Assembly: GCF_003324525.1 (NCBI RefSeq)
Contig: NZ_QGDC01000002.1
Coordinates: forward strand, 434,001-498,000
Reading direction: 5' to 3'
Length of the DNA: 64,000 nt
Source: Mucilaginibacter hurinus
GTDB taxonomy: Bacteria > Bacteroidota > Bacteroidia > Sphingobacteriales > Sphingobacteriaceae
Shown here: in pieces, positions 29,805 to 39,962 of the stretch
How the letters are laid out: the number at the start of each line of letters is the position of its first letter
Position numbering within the stretch: position 1 is the stretch's first letter
Position numbers and translations under genes: made by a program
Notes under the pieces: generated by a model
What the model was told of the DNA's origin: nothing
Databases searched by the model: none
Seen by the model: the letters and a program-made list of their open reading frames with translations, nothing else

Positions 29805-31346
29805 ATGAAAAAAATCTCGCTTTGCCTTTGGGCTCTATTAGGCTTATTTAGCTGTAAGAAAGAAACACAATTCAAAGAAAAATCAAACTCCTCCGGTAAT
29901 CTTGCCGCCAACGCTGTTCAGTCAGTGCTGTTTGAGGCCAGTAAAAATCCCGGCAAACTTACTGCTGACATCCAGTGCACTATTTCAGGTGACGAAATAA
30001 GCGCGCTGATCCCTCCGTTGGTTGACAGAAACCTGGTAGTTACCTTTAAAACAGGTGTTAGTGGCGTGGTAGCAATGGTTAACGATACCGTGCAGGTTAG
30101 CGGGGTAACACGGGTAAACTTTGCTAAACCGGTTACCTATATGTTAAGGTTACCTGACGGGCATAGCCGAAAAATAAAATTCACTGTTAAATCATTTACG
30201 GGCCTGCCAATTCTATACCTTACAACAACATCGCCGGTAACCAGTAAAGACGATTACGTTAAAGGCAATTTAGTAATTGACCCCAACAGCGAATACGAGC
30301 AGGAGAAATTAAGCATACCGCTACAGGTTAAAGGGCGGGGTAATACCACCTGGGCGCTGGCAAAAAAGCCTTACCGTATGAAATTTGACAGCAAGGCAGA
30401 TATGCTTGGAATGCCGGCGGCCAAAAACTGGGTTTTACTGGCCAATTATTCTGACAAAACTTTATTTAGGGTTAACCTTGCCTTTGAACTTGGCCGAATG
30501 TTTGGCGTAGCCTTTGCACAGCAAAGCAGGTTTGTTGAGCTGTCGCTCAACGGCGAATATAAAGGTAACTACTTGTTAACAAGCCAGGTAGAGGTACATG
30601 AAAACAGGGTAAATATTCCGGAACTAAAAGAAGCCGATGTATCTGCAGACAAGATAACCGGCGGCTATTTGCTTGAATTAGGCACGCAGGAAGACGCGTG
30701 GTTTGAAACCAAACAAAAATTGTCATTTACCATCAAGTCGCCTGAGGATATGCCGGACGTACAGTATAATTACATTAAGGATTACATAGCAGCAACTGAA
30801 GCCGCACTATTTTCTGCAGACTTTGCCGACCCGGTTAAAGGATATGCAAGCTTTATTGATGTAGAATCGTTCATCAACTGGTACCTTGTTGAAGAACTGA
30901 CAAAAAACCCTGATGCAAGACACGGATCAAGCGTTTATTATTACAAAGATCGCGGTGGCAAATTGTGTATGGGACCGCTTTGGGATTTTGACGTAGCCAT
31001 GGGCAATACAGATCAGGCTGCTATACGTTCACCGCAGGGCGGATGGGTTATGCAAGGGGTTTGGTTTAACCGGCTATTTCAGGATAAGAATTTCAGAAAA
31101 AAGGTTAAAGAGCGCTGGAACAAGATAAAAAATAAAGAACTTGCTAAATTAGGACCGTATATCGATAACACTGTAAACTACATCAACCTGTCGCAGCAAA
31201 GCAACTTTTTACGGTGGGACATCTTAAAGAAACCCGTTTGGCCTAATAATACCTATCTAGGCTCTTACGATCAGGAAGTTACATATATTAAAGATTGGCT
31301 GAGAACACGTATTATGTGGATGGATAGTGAAATTCAGAAATTTTAA
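29805..31346 (+). CDS. CotH-like lipoprotein
   Basis: A 513-residue lipoprotein with a lipobox at LFSC (Cys17) and an N-terminal immunoglobulin-like stretch of about 100 residues. A CotH domain follows, with KGRGNTTW, KKPYRMKFDSKA, GEYKGNYLL and GPLWDFDVAMG; CotH proteins are atypical secreted protein kinases in Bacillus spores, and DFD is the metal-binding position. The Bacteroidota role is unknown and could involve surface glycan binding. It is transcribed away from the CE7 cluster and ends in a strong terminator. Confidence 0.85.
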   Translation: MKKISLCLWALLGLFSCKKETQFKEKSNSSGNLAANAVQSVLFEASKNPGKLTADIQCTISGDEISALIPPLVDRNLVVTFKTGVSGVVAMVNDTVQVSGVTRVNFAKPVTYMLRLPDGHSRKIKFTVKSFTGLPILYLTTTSPVTSKDDYVKGNLVIDPNSEYEQEKLSIPLQVKGRGNTTWALAKKPYRMKFDSKADMLGMPAAKNWVLLANYSDKTLFRVNLAFELGRMFGVAFAQQSRFVELSLNGEYKGNYLLTSQVEVHENRVNIPELKEADVSADKITGGYLLELGTQEDAWFETKQKLSFTIKSPEDMPDVQYNYIKDYIAATEAALFSADFADPVKGYASFIDVESFINWYLVEELTKNPDARHGSSVYYYKDRGGKLCMGPLWDFDVAMGNTDQAAIRSPQGGWVMQGVWFNRLFQDKNFRKKVKERWNKIKNKELAKLGPYIDNTVNYINLSQQSNFLRWDILKKPVWPNNTYLGSYDQEVTYIKDWLRTRIMWMDSEIQKF

Positions 31347-31358
31347 ATCATCACACAG

Positions 31359-31403
31359 AAAGGCCGCCTTATAATTGACTTATAAGGCGGCCTTTTCTTT
31401 TTA
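31359..31403 (+). terminator. Strong intrinsic terminator after the CotH gene
   Basis: AAAGGCCGCCTTATAA (31359-31374) pairs with TTATAAGGCGGCCTTT (31380-31395) as a perfect 16-bp stem with a 5-nt loop, then TCTTTTT. The symmetric A/T flanks could also stop the convergent gltBD message. Confidence 0.9.
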
Positions 31404-31457
31404 ACTATTTCACTTAAGGATGATCAAATGGCCATCCGGCGAAAACTTATAAATTAC

Positions 31458-32942
31458 TTAATAAGCCTGCTCAAACTCATTTACCCCATCCTTGCTTTCA
31501 AGTATAGAGTGACCCATTAAAAACTCGTCTACCTTGCGGGCTGTTTCACGCCCTTCAGATATGGCCCACACCACCAGCGACTGGCCGCGGCGCATATCGC
31601 CGGCAACAAATACCTTACTTATATTGGTACGGTAAACGCCCTCTTTAGCTTTAACGTTTTTACGCTCATCAAGTTCAACGCCAAGACTTTCGAGCATGCC
31701 ATCGAACTGCGGATGCACGAAACCCATGGCTAAAAACACGCGCTGTGCAGGTAACTCACGTTCTGTACCTTCCAGTTCTTTAAATTTAACAGGACGGCCT
31801 AAAAAGTCAAGTTCCCATTCAATATCAACAACCTTCAGCGCGCGGAGGTTACCATCGGCATCGCCCAAAAACTCCTTAGTGTTTACGCTCCAGAAACGGT
31901 CGGCACCTTCTTCGTGCGAACTGGTTGTTTTAAGTACCGCTGCGCCCGGGAAGTTTGGCCACGGCATACTGCTTGGGCGGCTATCGCCCGGCTTAAACAT
32001 CACCTCGAATTGTTTTATAGAGCGTGCCCCCTGGCGGTTTGATGTACCCACACAGTCAGACCCGGTATCGCCACCACCTATTACAATAACATCTTTATCT
32101 GTGGCTAAAATATCTTCGCCTTTAATTTCACTGTTACTTACCCGCTTGTTCTGCTGCTTTAAAAAGTCCATCGCAAAATGGATACCTTTAAACTCACGGC
32201 CAGGTATATTTAAATCGCGTGGAATGGTTGAGCCACCGGCAAGAACCACCGCATCAAAGTTACGTACAAGTTCATCAGCTGCTATATCCTTACCTACCTC
32301 GGTATTGCACTTAAATACAACGCCGTCTTCTTCCATAACTTTAATACGGCGTTCAACTACCCATTTCTCTAATTTAAAATCAGGTATGCCGTAACGCAAT
32401 AGCCCACCCGGAAACTCGTCGCGCTCGTAAACTGTTACAGCATGGCCTGCTTTGGCTAACTGGGCTGCTGCAGCCAGGCCGGCGGGGCCCGATCCAACTA
32501 CTGCCACTGTTTTACCTGTTTTAATTACAGGTGCCGTAGGTTTAACCATGTTGTTGGCATACGCTATTTCTATAATATGCTTTTCAATTTCCTCAATTAC
32601 TACCGCAGGCTTGTTTATGCCCAACACACATGCCGACTCGCACGGAGCAGGACATATCCTACCCGTAAATTCAGGGAAGTTATTGGTAGACGACAATATA
32701 TGATAAGCTTCCTGCCAGTTTTTGCGATAAACTGCATCATTAAACTCCGGTATGATGTTGCCAAGCGGGCAACCCGAGTGACAAAATGGTATGCCGCAGT
32801 TCATGCAGCGCGCCGATTGCTGGTTCAGCTTTTCATCACTGTATAAACCTACAAACTCGTTATAATTTTTTACCCGTTCGGCAACCGGTACTTTAGCGGG
32901 AAGTTCCCTGTTAAATTCCTGAAATCCTGTTGGTTTTCCCAT
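31458..32942 (-). CDS. gltD: Glutamate synthase, small subunit
   Basis: GltD supplies electrons from NADPH to GltB for making two glutamates from glutamine and 2-oxoglutarate. The 494-residue protein has the two N-terminal iron-sulfur cysteine groups (CMNCGIPFCHSGCPLG and CPAPCESACVLG), an FAD-binding VAVVGSGPAGLAAA near residue 150 and an NADPH-binding VIVIGGGDTGSDC. Its ATG shares one base with the gltB stop (TAATG), which indicates translational coupling and fixed stoichiometry. Confidence 0.97.
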   Translation of the reverse strand: MGKPTGFQEFNRELPAKVPVAERVKNYNEFVGLYSDEKLNQQSARCMNCGIPFCHSGCPLGNIIPEFNDAVYRKNWQEAYHILSSTNNFPEFTGRICPAPCESACVLGINKPAVVIEEIEKHIIEIAYANNMVKPTAPVIKTGKTVAVVGSGPAGLAAAAQLAKAGHAVTVYERDEFPGGLLRYGIPDFKLEKWVVERRIKVMEEDGVVFKCNTEVGKDIAADELVRNFDAVVLAGGSTIPRDLNIPGREFKGIHFAMDFLKQQNKRVSNSEIKGEDILATDKDVIVIGGGDTGSDCVGTSNRQGARSIKQFEVMFKPGDSRPSSMPWPNFPGAAVLKTTSSHEEGADRFWSVNTKEFLGDADGNLRALKVVDIEWELDFLGRPVKFKELEGTERELPAQRVFLAMGFVHPQFDGMLESLGVELDERKNVKAKEGVYRTNISKVFVAGDMRRGQSLVVWAISEGRETARKVDEFLMGHSILESKDGVNEFEQAY

Positions 32943-35900
32943 TATTTTCCGATAGTTTGGTATTCTAATTTTTCAACAACTTTTTTATACTCTTTTGGAT
33001 ATACCTTTATAAACTGGGTTGATACCTCGTTCCAGTTATCCAATAAGCCCTGGCCTACTTTACTGCCTGTAAGCTGAACGTGTTTACGCAATAACGTCAG
33101 TATCTCTTCCTCGTCCTTTACAGTTAACGGATCTAGGTCAACCATCTCGGTATTGCAGTTTTCGGCAAATGTACCTTCAGGATTGTATACCCATGCAATA
33201 CCGCCGCTCATGCCTGCCGCAAAGTTACGCCCGGTTTTACCCAGTATAAGCGCGCGGCCGCCGGTCATGTACTCGCAGCCGTGGTCACCGATACCCTCAA
33301 CCACCGTGGTGGCACCTGAATTACGTACCGCGAAACGCTCGCCGGCCATACCGCCAACAAATAGTTCACCTGATGTTGCACCGTAAAGTGCCACATTACC
33401 AATGATGATATTTTCTGACGGTTTAAAGGTTGCGTTTGCTGCCGGGTAAACAGCAATTTGTGCTCCTGATAAACCTTTACCTACATAGTCGTTACCTTCG
33501 CCCTCCAACTCAAATGATATACCTTTGGTAGCAAAGGCACCAAAGCTTTGCCCGGCTGAGCCTTTGAATTTGAAATTTATGGTATTATCAGGAAGACCCG
33601 GCGAACCATATATCTTGGATATTTCATTTGACAGCATTGTACCGATAGTACGATCAACGTTTACTACATCAAACGTAGCGTAAACAGGTGTAGCATCATC
33701 AAGGGCAGGTTTAGCTGCTTCAATAAGCTTCCAGTCGAGGATATTGGCCATGCCGTGATCCTGGCTTTCGCTGTTGTACAAAGTAGCATCTTTGGCATTG
33801 TTTACCGGGTGCAGTATACCAGAAAGATCAACCTTTTTAGCCTTCCAGCTCTTGATATTATCTTTTACCTTAAGGAACTGTACACGGCCCACCATCTCGT
33901 TCACTGTACGGAAACCCAACTCGGCCATTACCTCGCGGAATTCCTGCACCAAAAACTTAAACAGGTTAACCACATGTTCAGGGTCGCCGCTGAATAGCTT
34001 GCGTAACTCAGGATCCTGTGTGGCTACACCAACCGGGCAAGTATTCAGGTGGCATTTACGCATCATGATACAACCACCGGCAACAAGGGCCGCGGTAGCT
34101 ACACCCCATTCTTCGGCACCTAATAAAGTAGCAATAGCAATATCCCTACCTGTTTTAAGCTGCCCGTCTGTTTGCAATACCACCCGGCTGCGCAGTTTGT
34201 TGCGTACCAGTGTTTGGTGTGCTTCGGCAAGGCCAAGCTCCCACGGTAAACCTGCGTGTTTTATCGAGCTTATTGGTGATGCACCCGTACCCCCGTCGTA
34301 ACCCGCTATCAAGATAACATCGGCATGTGCTTTGGCAACACCGGCAGCAATTGTACCTACACCGGCTTTTGATACCAGTTTTACATTGATACGTGCGGCA
34401 CGGTTTGCATTTTTGAGGTCAAATATCAGCTGCGCTAAATCTTCGATGGAGTAAATATCATGGTGCGGCGGCGGCGAAATAAGCCCCACACCCGGTGTAG
34501 AGTGACGTGTTTTTGCAATCCAGTCGTCAACCTTGTGGCCCGGCAGCTGCCCGCCTTCACCGGGTTTTGCACCCTGGGCCATTTTTATCTGCAGCTCATC
34601 AGCATTAGTTAAATAGTTTGATGTTACACCAAAACGGCCTGATGCTACCTGCTTGATAGCCGAACGCATTGAATCGCCGTTTGGCAATAGCTGGTAACGC
34701 ATTTCATCTTCGCCACCCTCGCCCGTGTTGCTCTTGCCGCCAATGCGGTTCATGGCAATGGCCAGGGTACTGTGCGCCTCGTGGGAGATAGAGCCGAAAG
34801 ACATAGCACCCGTAGCAAACCGTTTCATTATGCTTTCTGCCGGTTCAACCTCATCAATGCTGATAGGCTCACGGTGGTGGGCAAAATCAAACAAGCCGCG
34901 TATAGTGAAATGCTTTTCGCCCTGCTCATTAATTACTTTAGCGTAGTTTTTATATACCTCGTAGTTGTTAGTACGTGTTGCATGCTGCAGCAGGTGTACC
35001 GTTTGCGGGTTAAACAAGTGTGCCTCGCCCCTGCGTTTCCATTGGTAAACACCACCTTCAGGCAGCAGTTTAGCGTCATCAGTTTTAGGGGCGTTGAAAC
35101 CTGCGCGATGTTTGCTCAACGACTCGCGTGCTATTTCGTCTAATCCTAAACCACCTATGCGGCTAACCGCGCCGGTAAAGTATTTATCAACTACTGCTTT
35201 ATTAATACCCAATATCTCAAACACCTGCGAACCGTGGTATGACTGCAATGTAGAGATACCCATTTTTGAGAATATCTTCAACAGGCCGTCGTTAACCGAC
35301 TTCACATAGTTTTTATGCAGTTGTTTTACATCAAGATTGCTTTGCAAGTTGCCTTGTGCGTGCAGTGTTTCGATAGTTGAAAGCGCCAGGTAAGGGTTAA
35401 TGGCTGTTGCGCCAAAAGCCAGCAAGCATGCAAAATGGTGCACTTCCCAAACATCGCCCGACTCAACTACGATGCCCACCGCGCCGCGGCGACCTTTTTT
35501 AATGAGGTGGTGATGCACAGCGGATACGGCCAGCAATGATGGTATTGGCGCATGCTCTGAATCAACGGCACGGTCAGACAGGATCAATACTTCAAAACCG
35601 TCATCAACCGCGTCCTCGGCATACCGGCAAAGCCTGGCTATACCTTTTTCCAGCGAACCGGGCAGACCGTCGGCTTTAAAATAAGTTTGCAGCGTTTTTG
35701 CATGGAACATGCCGGTATCAATACTACGCAGTTTTTCAAGCTGGTGGTTTTTTAATATCGGATGCTTAAGCATTACGCAATGGCAGTGCATCTTGTCTTC
35801 ATCAAGCAAGTTGCCGTTGTTGCCTATAAATGTTGCCAGGCTCATTACCAAACGCTCGCGTATCGGGTCGATAGGCGGATTGGTTACCTGCGCAAAAAAT

Positions 35901-37471
35901 TGTTTAAAATAGCTTGACAGGTGCTGCGGCTTGTCTGACAGGATTGCCAGTGGCACATCAGTACCCATTGAACCCACCGGCTCTTTACCATCAAGGGCCA
36001 TTGGTTTGATGATCAAATCAATATCCTCACGGCTATAGCCAAACACCTGCTGGTAACGGTAAACCGAGTCGGCAGTTAAGCTGGCAAAGGCAAGCCTTGG
36101 CTCAGTAAGTTCCTGTAATCTTATCTTATAATTTTCAAGCCAGCGGCCGTAAGGCTGACGAGAAGCTATTTCCTGCTTTATTTCCTCGTCGGTTATAATT
36201 TTGCCTTTTACCGTATCAATAAGCAGCATTTTACCCGGTTGCAAACGCCCTTTTTGGATAACTGTGCTTTCATCTATAACCAGGGTGCCGGCCTCTGATG
36301 CCGCAATAACACGACCATCATTGGTAATAACATAACGCAACGGACGCAGGCCGTTACGGTCTAAAACTGCGCCAACCAGCTTTCCATCGGTAAAGCTGAT
36401 AGCTGCAGGGCCATCCCATGGCTCCATCAACGTAGCATGATATTCGTAAAATGCTTTTTTGATAGGATCCATCTGCTCGTTACCGTCCCAGGCCTCAGGT
36501 ATCAGCATCATCATCACGTGTGGCAATGAGCGGCCGGTATGTTGCAATATTTCTATTATATTATCCAAACATGCCGAATCTGACTGGCCATTATCAATAA
36601 CAGGCAGCAGCATTTCCATTTCTTCGGCAGTAAAATATGACGAAGCTAAAGATTGCAGGCCAGAATAAAACCAGTTAAGATTACCGGTAAGTGTATTGAT
36701 CTCGCCATTGTGCGCAATCATACGGAATGGCTGCGCCAATTTCCATGAAGGAAACGTATTGGTTGAGAAACGCGAGTGAATAAGGGCTAATCCCGAAGCA
36801 ATGCGCTTATCAGAAAGGTCGCTAAAATACTTACGCAATTGGTACGTAGTAAGCTGGCCTTTATATATTATAGTTTTTGCCGAGAAGGAAGTGAAGTAAA
36901 AGCTATCAGCAGCCTTGGGCACCTGCTCGCTTACTGTTTTTGTAATGTATCTTCTTAATACATACAGCTTACGCTCAAAATCATCAATATTAGGCAGGCT
37001 ATGCGGACGGGCAACAAAAAGCTGCTCAACATCCGGCTCGGCACTGCGGGCAGTTTCGCCTATTACAGATGAATCTGTAACCAGCTTACGGTAGCCAAGT
37101 TTAGGTATGCCTAGTTTTTCAATAGCCTTGCCAATAATGTTGCGGCAAGCTTTTTTAAGTGCCGAATCTTTGGGGAAGAAAATCATACCTACACCGTACT
37201 CGCCGGGTTCGGGTAAGCTAAACTCCAGGTCGGAGCACTCTTCCATAAATAATTCGTGTGGCAGTTGTATAAGTATACCTGCTCCGTCGCCCGATTCAGG
37301 GTCGCAGCCGCAGGCGCCGCGGTGTTCCATGTTCTCCAGCATGGTTAACGCATCGTGCACTATTTGGTGATCCTTATGCCCGTTTATATTAGTTATAAAG
37401 CCGGTTCCGCACGAGTCATGTTCAAATTCAGGGCGGTAAAGTCCCTGTGGGCTATCAGTTTGATCCATCAT
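32942..37471 (-). CDS. gltB: Glutamate synthase, large subunit
   Basis: The 1509-residue catalytic subunit. A short propeptide precedes the nucleophile Cys21 (EHDSCGTGF) of the glutaminase domain (about 21-430). The central domain and the FMN-binding synthase domain follow, with the 3Fe-4S cluster CHLNTC and the GEGGEDEMRY loop, then the C-terminal GXGXG beta-helix (about 1240-1490). The start MMDQTD is the first ATG; the second codon is an alternative. No exact -7 box is found upstream, but a perfect 8-bp inverted repeat lies 186 bp before the start. Confidence 0.97.
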   Translation of the reverse strand: MMDQTDSPQGLYRPEFEHDSCGTGFITNINGHKDHQIVHDALTMLENMEHRGACGCDPESGDGAGILIQLPHELFMEECSDLEFSLPEPGEYGVGMIFFPKDSALKKACRNIIGKAIEKLGIPKLGYRKLVTDSSVIGETARSAEPDVEQLFVARPHSLPNIDDFERKLYVLRRYITKTVSEQVPKAADSFYFTSFSAKTIIYKGQLTTYQLRKYFSDLSDKRIASGLALIHSRFSTNTFPSWKLAQPFRMIAHNGEINTLTGNLNWFYSGLQSLASSYFTAEEMEMLLPVIDNGQSDSACLDNIIEILQHTGRSLPHVMMMLIPEAWDGNEQMDPIKKAFYEYHATLMEPWDGPAAISFTDGKLVGAVLDRNGLRPLRYVITNDGRVIAASEAGTLVIDESTVIQKGRLQPGKMLLIDTVKGKIITDEEIKQEIASRQPYGRWLENYKIRLQELTEPRLAFASLTADSVYRYQQVFGYSREDIDLIIKPMALDGKEPVGSMGTDVPLAILSDKPQHLSSYFKQFFAQVTNPPIDPIRERLVMSLATFIGNNGNLLDEDKMHCHCVMLKHPILKNHQLEKLRSIDTGMFHAKTLQTYFKADGLPGSLEKGIARLCRYAEDAVDDGFEVLILSDRAVDSEHAPIPSLLAVSAVHHHLIKKGRRGAVGIVVESGDVWEVHHFACLLAFGATAINPYLALSTIETLHAQGNLQSNLDVKQLHKNYVKSVNDGLLKIFSKMGISTLQSYHGSQVFEILGINKAVVDKYFTGAVSRIGGLGLDEIARESLSKHRAGFNAPKTDDAKLLPEGGVYQWKRRGEAHLFNPQTVHLLQHATRTNNYEVYKNYAKVINEQGEKHFTIRGLFDFAHHREPISIDEVEPAESIMKRFATGAMSFGSISHEAHSTLAIAMNRIGGKSNTGEGGEDEMRYQLLPNGDSMRSAIKQVASGRFGVTSNYLTNADELQIKMAQGAKPGEGGQLPGHKVDDWIAKTRHSTPGVGLISPPPHHDIYSIEDLAQLIFDLKNANRAARINVKLVSKAGVGTIAAGVAKAHADVILIAGYDGGTGASPISSIKHAGLPWELGLAEAHQTLVRNKLRSRVVLQTDGQLKTGRDIAIATLLGAEEWGVATAALVAGGCIMMRKCHLNTCPVGVATQDPELRKLFSGDPEHVVNLFKFLVQEFREVMAELGFRTVNEMVGRVQFLKVKDNIKSWKAKKVDLSGILHPVNNAKDATLYNSESQDHGMANILDWKLIEAAKPALDDATPVYATFDVVNVDRTIGTMLSNEISKIYGSPGLPDNTINFKFKGSAGQSFGAFATKGISFELEGEGNDYVGKGLSGAQIAVYPAANATFKPSENIIIGNVALYGATSGELFVGGMAGERFAVRNSGATTVVEGIGDHGCEYMTGGRALILGKTGRNFAAGMSGGIAWVYNPEGTFAENCNTEMVDLDPLTVKDEEEILTLLRKHVQLTGSKVGQGLLDNWNEVSTQFIKVYPKEYKKVVEKLEYQTIGK

Positions 37472-37787
37472 AAAAAATAAACCGTTACAATTAGGGTATA
37501 ACCACGAAGATAATTATTTAACAGAAAAATTAAAAACCCGCGGGGCACTTTTGCAACATTGTCAATATTAATAAATAAAACGCCACTAAAATTATCAAAT
37601 TATTAATGAAAATAAAATAATGTTGAAAATTTTAATGAATATAGATTGATTCTAAAATCAAAATTTTATTTTGATAATAAAAAAATGGTGATATAAGATT
37701 TTGATGATTTGGGTTTTTCGGCAAGTTAAATTGGCTAATATAAGTTAGCTAAACTTTTAATTACACAGCCGATGTTTACATTATTAT
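37472..37787. other. AT-rich divergent control region of gltBD and the HAD gene
   Basis: About 315 bp, very AT-rich, with a perfect inverted repeat ATCAAAAT-TTT-ATTTTGAT at 37657-37675 and a second short palindrome, GAAAATTTT, nearby. These could be operator sites for nitrogen-linked control of gltBD, but this is only inference. No gene is seen. Confidence 0.35.
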
Positions 37788-37795
37788 TAAATTTG
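37788..37795 (+). promoter_or_regulatory. Putative -7 box of the HAD phosphatase gene
   Basis: TAAATTTG matches TAnnTTTG exactly, 18 bp before the ATG at 37814. This supports that start over the upstream in-frame ATG at 37772. Confidence 0.45.
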
Positions 37796-37813
37796 CATGA
37801 AACAAAAACAAAA

Positions 37814-38305
37814 ATGCAGAATAAACAAAAGGCAGTATTTTTAGATAGGGATGGCGTGCTTAACCGCGAAATGGGTGATTACGTGTGCAAATTAGAAGAT
37901 TTTCACATACTGGATAACTTTGAGGCGCTAAAGGCATTACAAGATAAGGGCTACCTATTGATAGTGGCTACTAACCAGGGTGGCCTTGCCAAAGGCTGGT
38001 ACAGTGAAGAAATACTATCATCAATGCACCAAAAACTGCGCGACACTTACAGGGAGCATGGCGTTGAATTTACTGACTTTTATTACTGCCCTCACCACCC
38101 ACAATTCACGGGCGATTGCGACTGCCGCAAGCCTAAACCCGGATTATTATTAAAAGGCATCGAGAAGTATAATATTGACCCCGCGAAATCTTATTTCATA
38201 GGCGACCGTGAGCGTGACGTTGAAGCCGGTACACTGGCCGGGGTAACCGGGATATTGATTGACAGCGATCAGCCTATAAGTACGGTATTACATATGATTA
38301 AGTAA
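37814..38305 (+). CDS. HAD phosphatase, GmhB-like
   Basis: A 163-residue phosphatase of the HAD IIIA class, related to D-glycero-D-manno-heptose 1,7-bisphosphate 7-phosphatase (lipopolysaccharide core synthesis) and to HisB-N. Motif I is FLDRDGVLN, motif II VATNQGG, the zinc loop CPHHPQFTGDCDC is complete, then RKPKPG and motif IV GDRERDVEAG. The intact zinc loop favours GmhB over other substrates, but no heptose genes are adjacent. Start chosen at MQNKQK because of the -7 box. Confidence 0.78.
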   Translation: MQNKQKAVFLDRDGVLNREMGDYVCKLEDFHILDNFEALKALQDKGYLLIVATNQGGLAKGWYSEEILSSMHQKLRDTYREHGVEFTDFYYCPHHPQFTGDCDCRKPKPGLLLKGIEKYNIDPAKSYFIGDRERDVEAGTLAGVTGILIDSDQPISTVLHMIK

Positions 38306-38349
38306 TTTGGATAACACTGATTTTTTGAGTTGATTGCAACGATTAACCA

Positions 38350-38426
38350 CGTTGCTGCGAGGAACGAAGCGACGCTAACATGTAGCTCACAGAGCTAAAG
38401 AGATTGCTTCGTTCCTCGCAATGACG
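38350..38426. repeat. REP-like inverted repeat, GCGAGGAACGAAGC type
   Basis: The left arm (38350-38376) contains CTGCGAGGAACGAAGCGACG and the right arm (38401-38426) contains TTGCTTCGTTCCTCGCAATG, with about 24 bp between. A second copy lies at 43368-43448. The arms could fold into a long hairpin; the type resembles REP elements moved by RAYT enzymes elsewhere, but no such enzyme lies in the window. Confidence 0.7.
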
Positions 38427-38442
38427 AAGTAGAGAAGAGTAT

Positions 38443-39939
38443 ATGGAACTCCCCCGCTATATAAAACACCTCGATACGTTCGTCTTCGCCATAGCGGGTT
38501 ACGTAGCTATTTACCTGTTCACCAAATACAGCGGCGTTGGCATATCGCCCGACAGCATTATGTATGCCAGTACAGCTGAAAGTATTTATAAGTATGGTAA
38601 CTTCACTACCTTTAACGGTACGCCCCTAACCTACTTCCCGGTATTTTACCCGGCATTTTTAAGCGCGATTTTTATTTTTAGTGATAGTGCAGTAGCCGCC
38701 GCTCCGGTTGTTAATGGCCTGATGTTTACCGCGCTTATTTTATTATGCGGATGGTTGATCAGTAAATTTCGCTATCCTTCACGTTTGTATAAATGGCTAA
38801 TGCTGGCGGGTATTTTACTTAGCCCTGCCCTGCTCGAAGTTTATAGTTACCTATGGTCTGAAACGTTATTTATACTGCTTACCGTAATGTTTATATGGGC
38901 ATTTAAACGGTACCAGCAAAAGCCAGGCCTGCAAACATTACTGATTGCCGGGTTAACGGCTTCCTTATGCTGCCTTACCCGTTATGCAGGGCTGGCAGTA
39001 GTACTCACCGGGGGCCTGCTCATCATACTTGATAACAAATTAGCTGTTCGTACAAAGCTTACCCATTTAATCACCTTTTCGGTAGCCGGTATTTCATTAC
39101 TGGTTATTAATATTATAGCAAACAGTATAGCTACCGGGCTGGCAACCGGCGAGCGTAAACCGTCAGTTACGTCATTTGCTCAAAACCTTCATCACTTTGG
39201 CATAGTGTTGTGCGACTGGCTTGGGCTTACACACGAAGCGCATCCTTACGGCGCAGCCATAGTAATTATCATCCTGGTTGGTTTAATAGCTGTGATTATA
39301 AAAAATATTGTAAAACAGCGACTGGCTGATTATGAAACCCTGTTTGCAGCTTTTGCCTTAATATACAGCCTGTTTATACTAATAATAGCCAGCATATCAC
39401 GTTTTGAGCAGCTTAGCAGCAGGTTACTATCGCCAGCATTTATCCCTATGCTAATTGGCTGCACAGCCTGCGTACCGGGAACTATAACCAGCATGGCAGC
39501 AAAAAAAGGTGCGTGGATGGTGTTACCTGCTATCGCTATCATGCTAGGCTTTTTATACAATATCCTGTTGATTGACCTGAAACGGTATGATGATGAATTT
39601 GAATACGGCGTACCCGGTTATACCGATGACGATTGGAACAAATCAGCTTTTGTACAGTTTTTGCAAACGCACAAAAGCATTTACGAGCCCGGAGTACCCA
39701 TTTACTCAGATGCCGACGAAGCGGTATATTTTTTCACGGGGATGCGGGCCAGGCTAGTGCCGCACCGCTATTTTAAAAACGATATTGTTCAATTTCACCG
39801 GCGGAAGCGTTTTTACTTAGTTTGGTTTAAAGCTCTTGCCCATCCGGAGCTTATAGGGCTGGAAGATATTAAAAAGTTTAAAAAGTTAAAGAAGCTTTAT
39901 GAGTTAGAGGATGGCGCTGTGTATGAGTATCGAGAATAA
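38443..39939 (+). CDS. Polytopic membrane protein, glycosyltransferase 39-like
   Basis: A 498-residue protein with about ten hydrophobic helices and a C-terminal periplasmic domain of about 110 residues. The first loop holds SPDSIMYASTAESI and the segment resembles the GT-C fold of ArnT/PMT-type enzymes, which use polyprenyl-phosphate sugars outside the membrane. The expected acidic catalytic pair in the first loop is only partly visible (single Asp), so activity is not assured. The start follows the REP-like repeat by 17 bp; no partner gene is clear. Confidence 0.6.
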   Translation: MELPRYIKHLDTFVFAIAGYVAIYLFTKYSGVGISPDSIMYASTAESIYKYGNFTTFNGTPLTYFPVFYPAFLSAIFIFSDSAVAAAPVVNGLMFTALILLCGWLISKFRYPSRLYKWLMLAGILLSPALLEVYSYLWSETLFILLTVMFIWAFKRYQQKPGLQTLLIAGLTASLCCLTRYAGLAVVLTGGLLIILDNKLAVRTKLTHLITFSVAGISLLVINIIANSIATGLATGERKPSVTSFAQNLHHFGIVLCDWLGLTHEAHPYGAAIVIIILVGLIAVIIKNIVKQRLADYETLFAAFALIYSLFILIIASISRFEQLSSRLLSPAFIPMLIGCTACVPGTITSMAAKKGAWMVLPAIAIMLGFLYNILLIDLKRYDDEFEYGVPGYTDDDWNKSAFVQFLQTHKSIYEPGVPIYSDADEAVYFFTGMRARLVPHRYFKNDIVQFHRRKRFYLVWFKALAHPELIGLEDIKKFKKLKKLYELEDGAVYEYRE

Positions 39940-39962
39940 TTCTGCGATTGCACTGCACCATA

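Noticed and set aside
33153-35309. Several open frames opposite gltB
   Set aside because: They are antisense to a well-conserved gene and show no protein-like composition; they follow from gltB codon bias.
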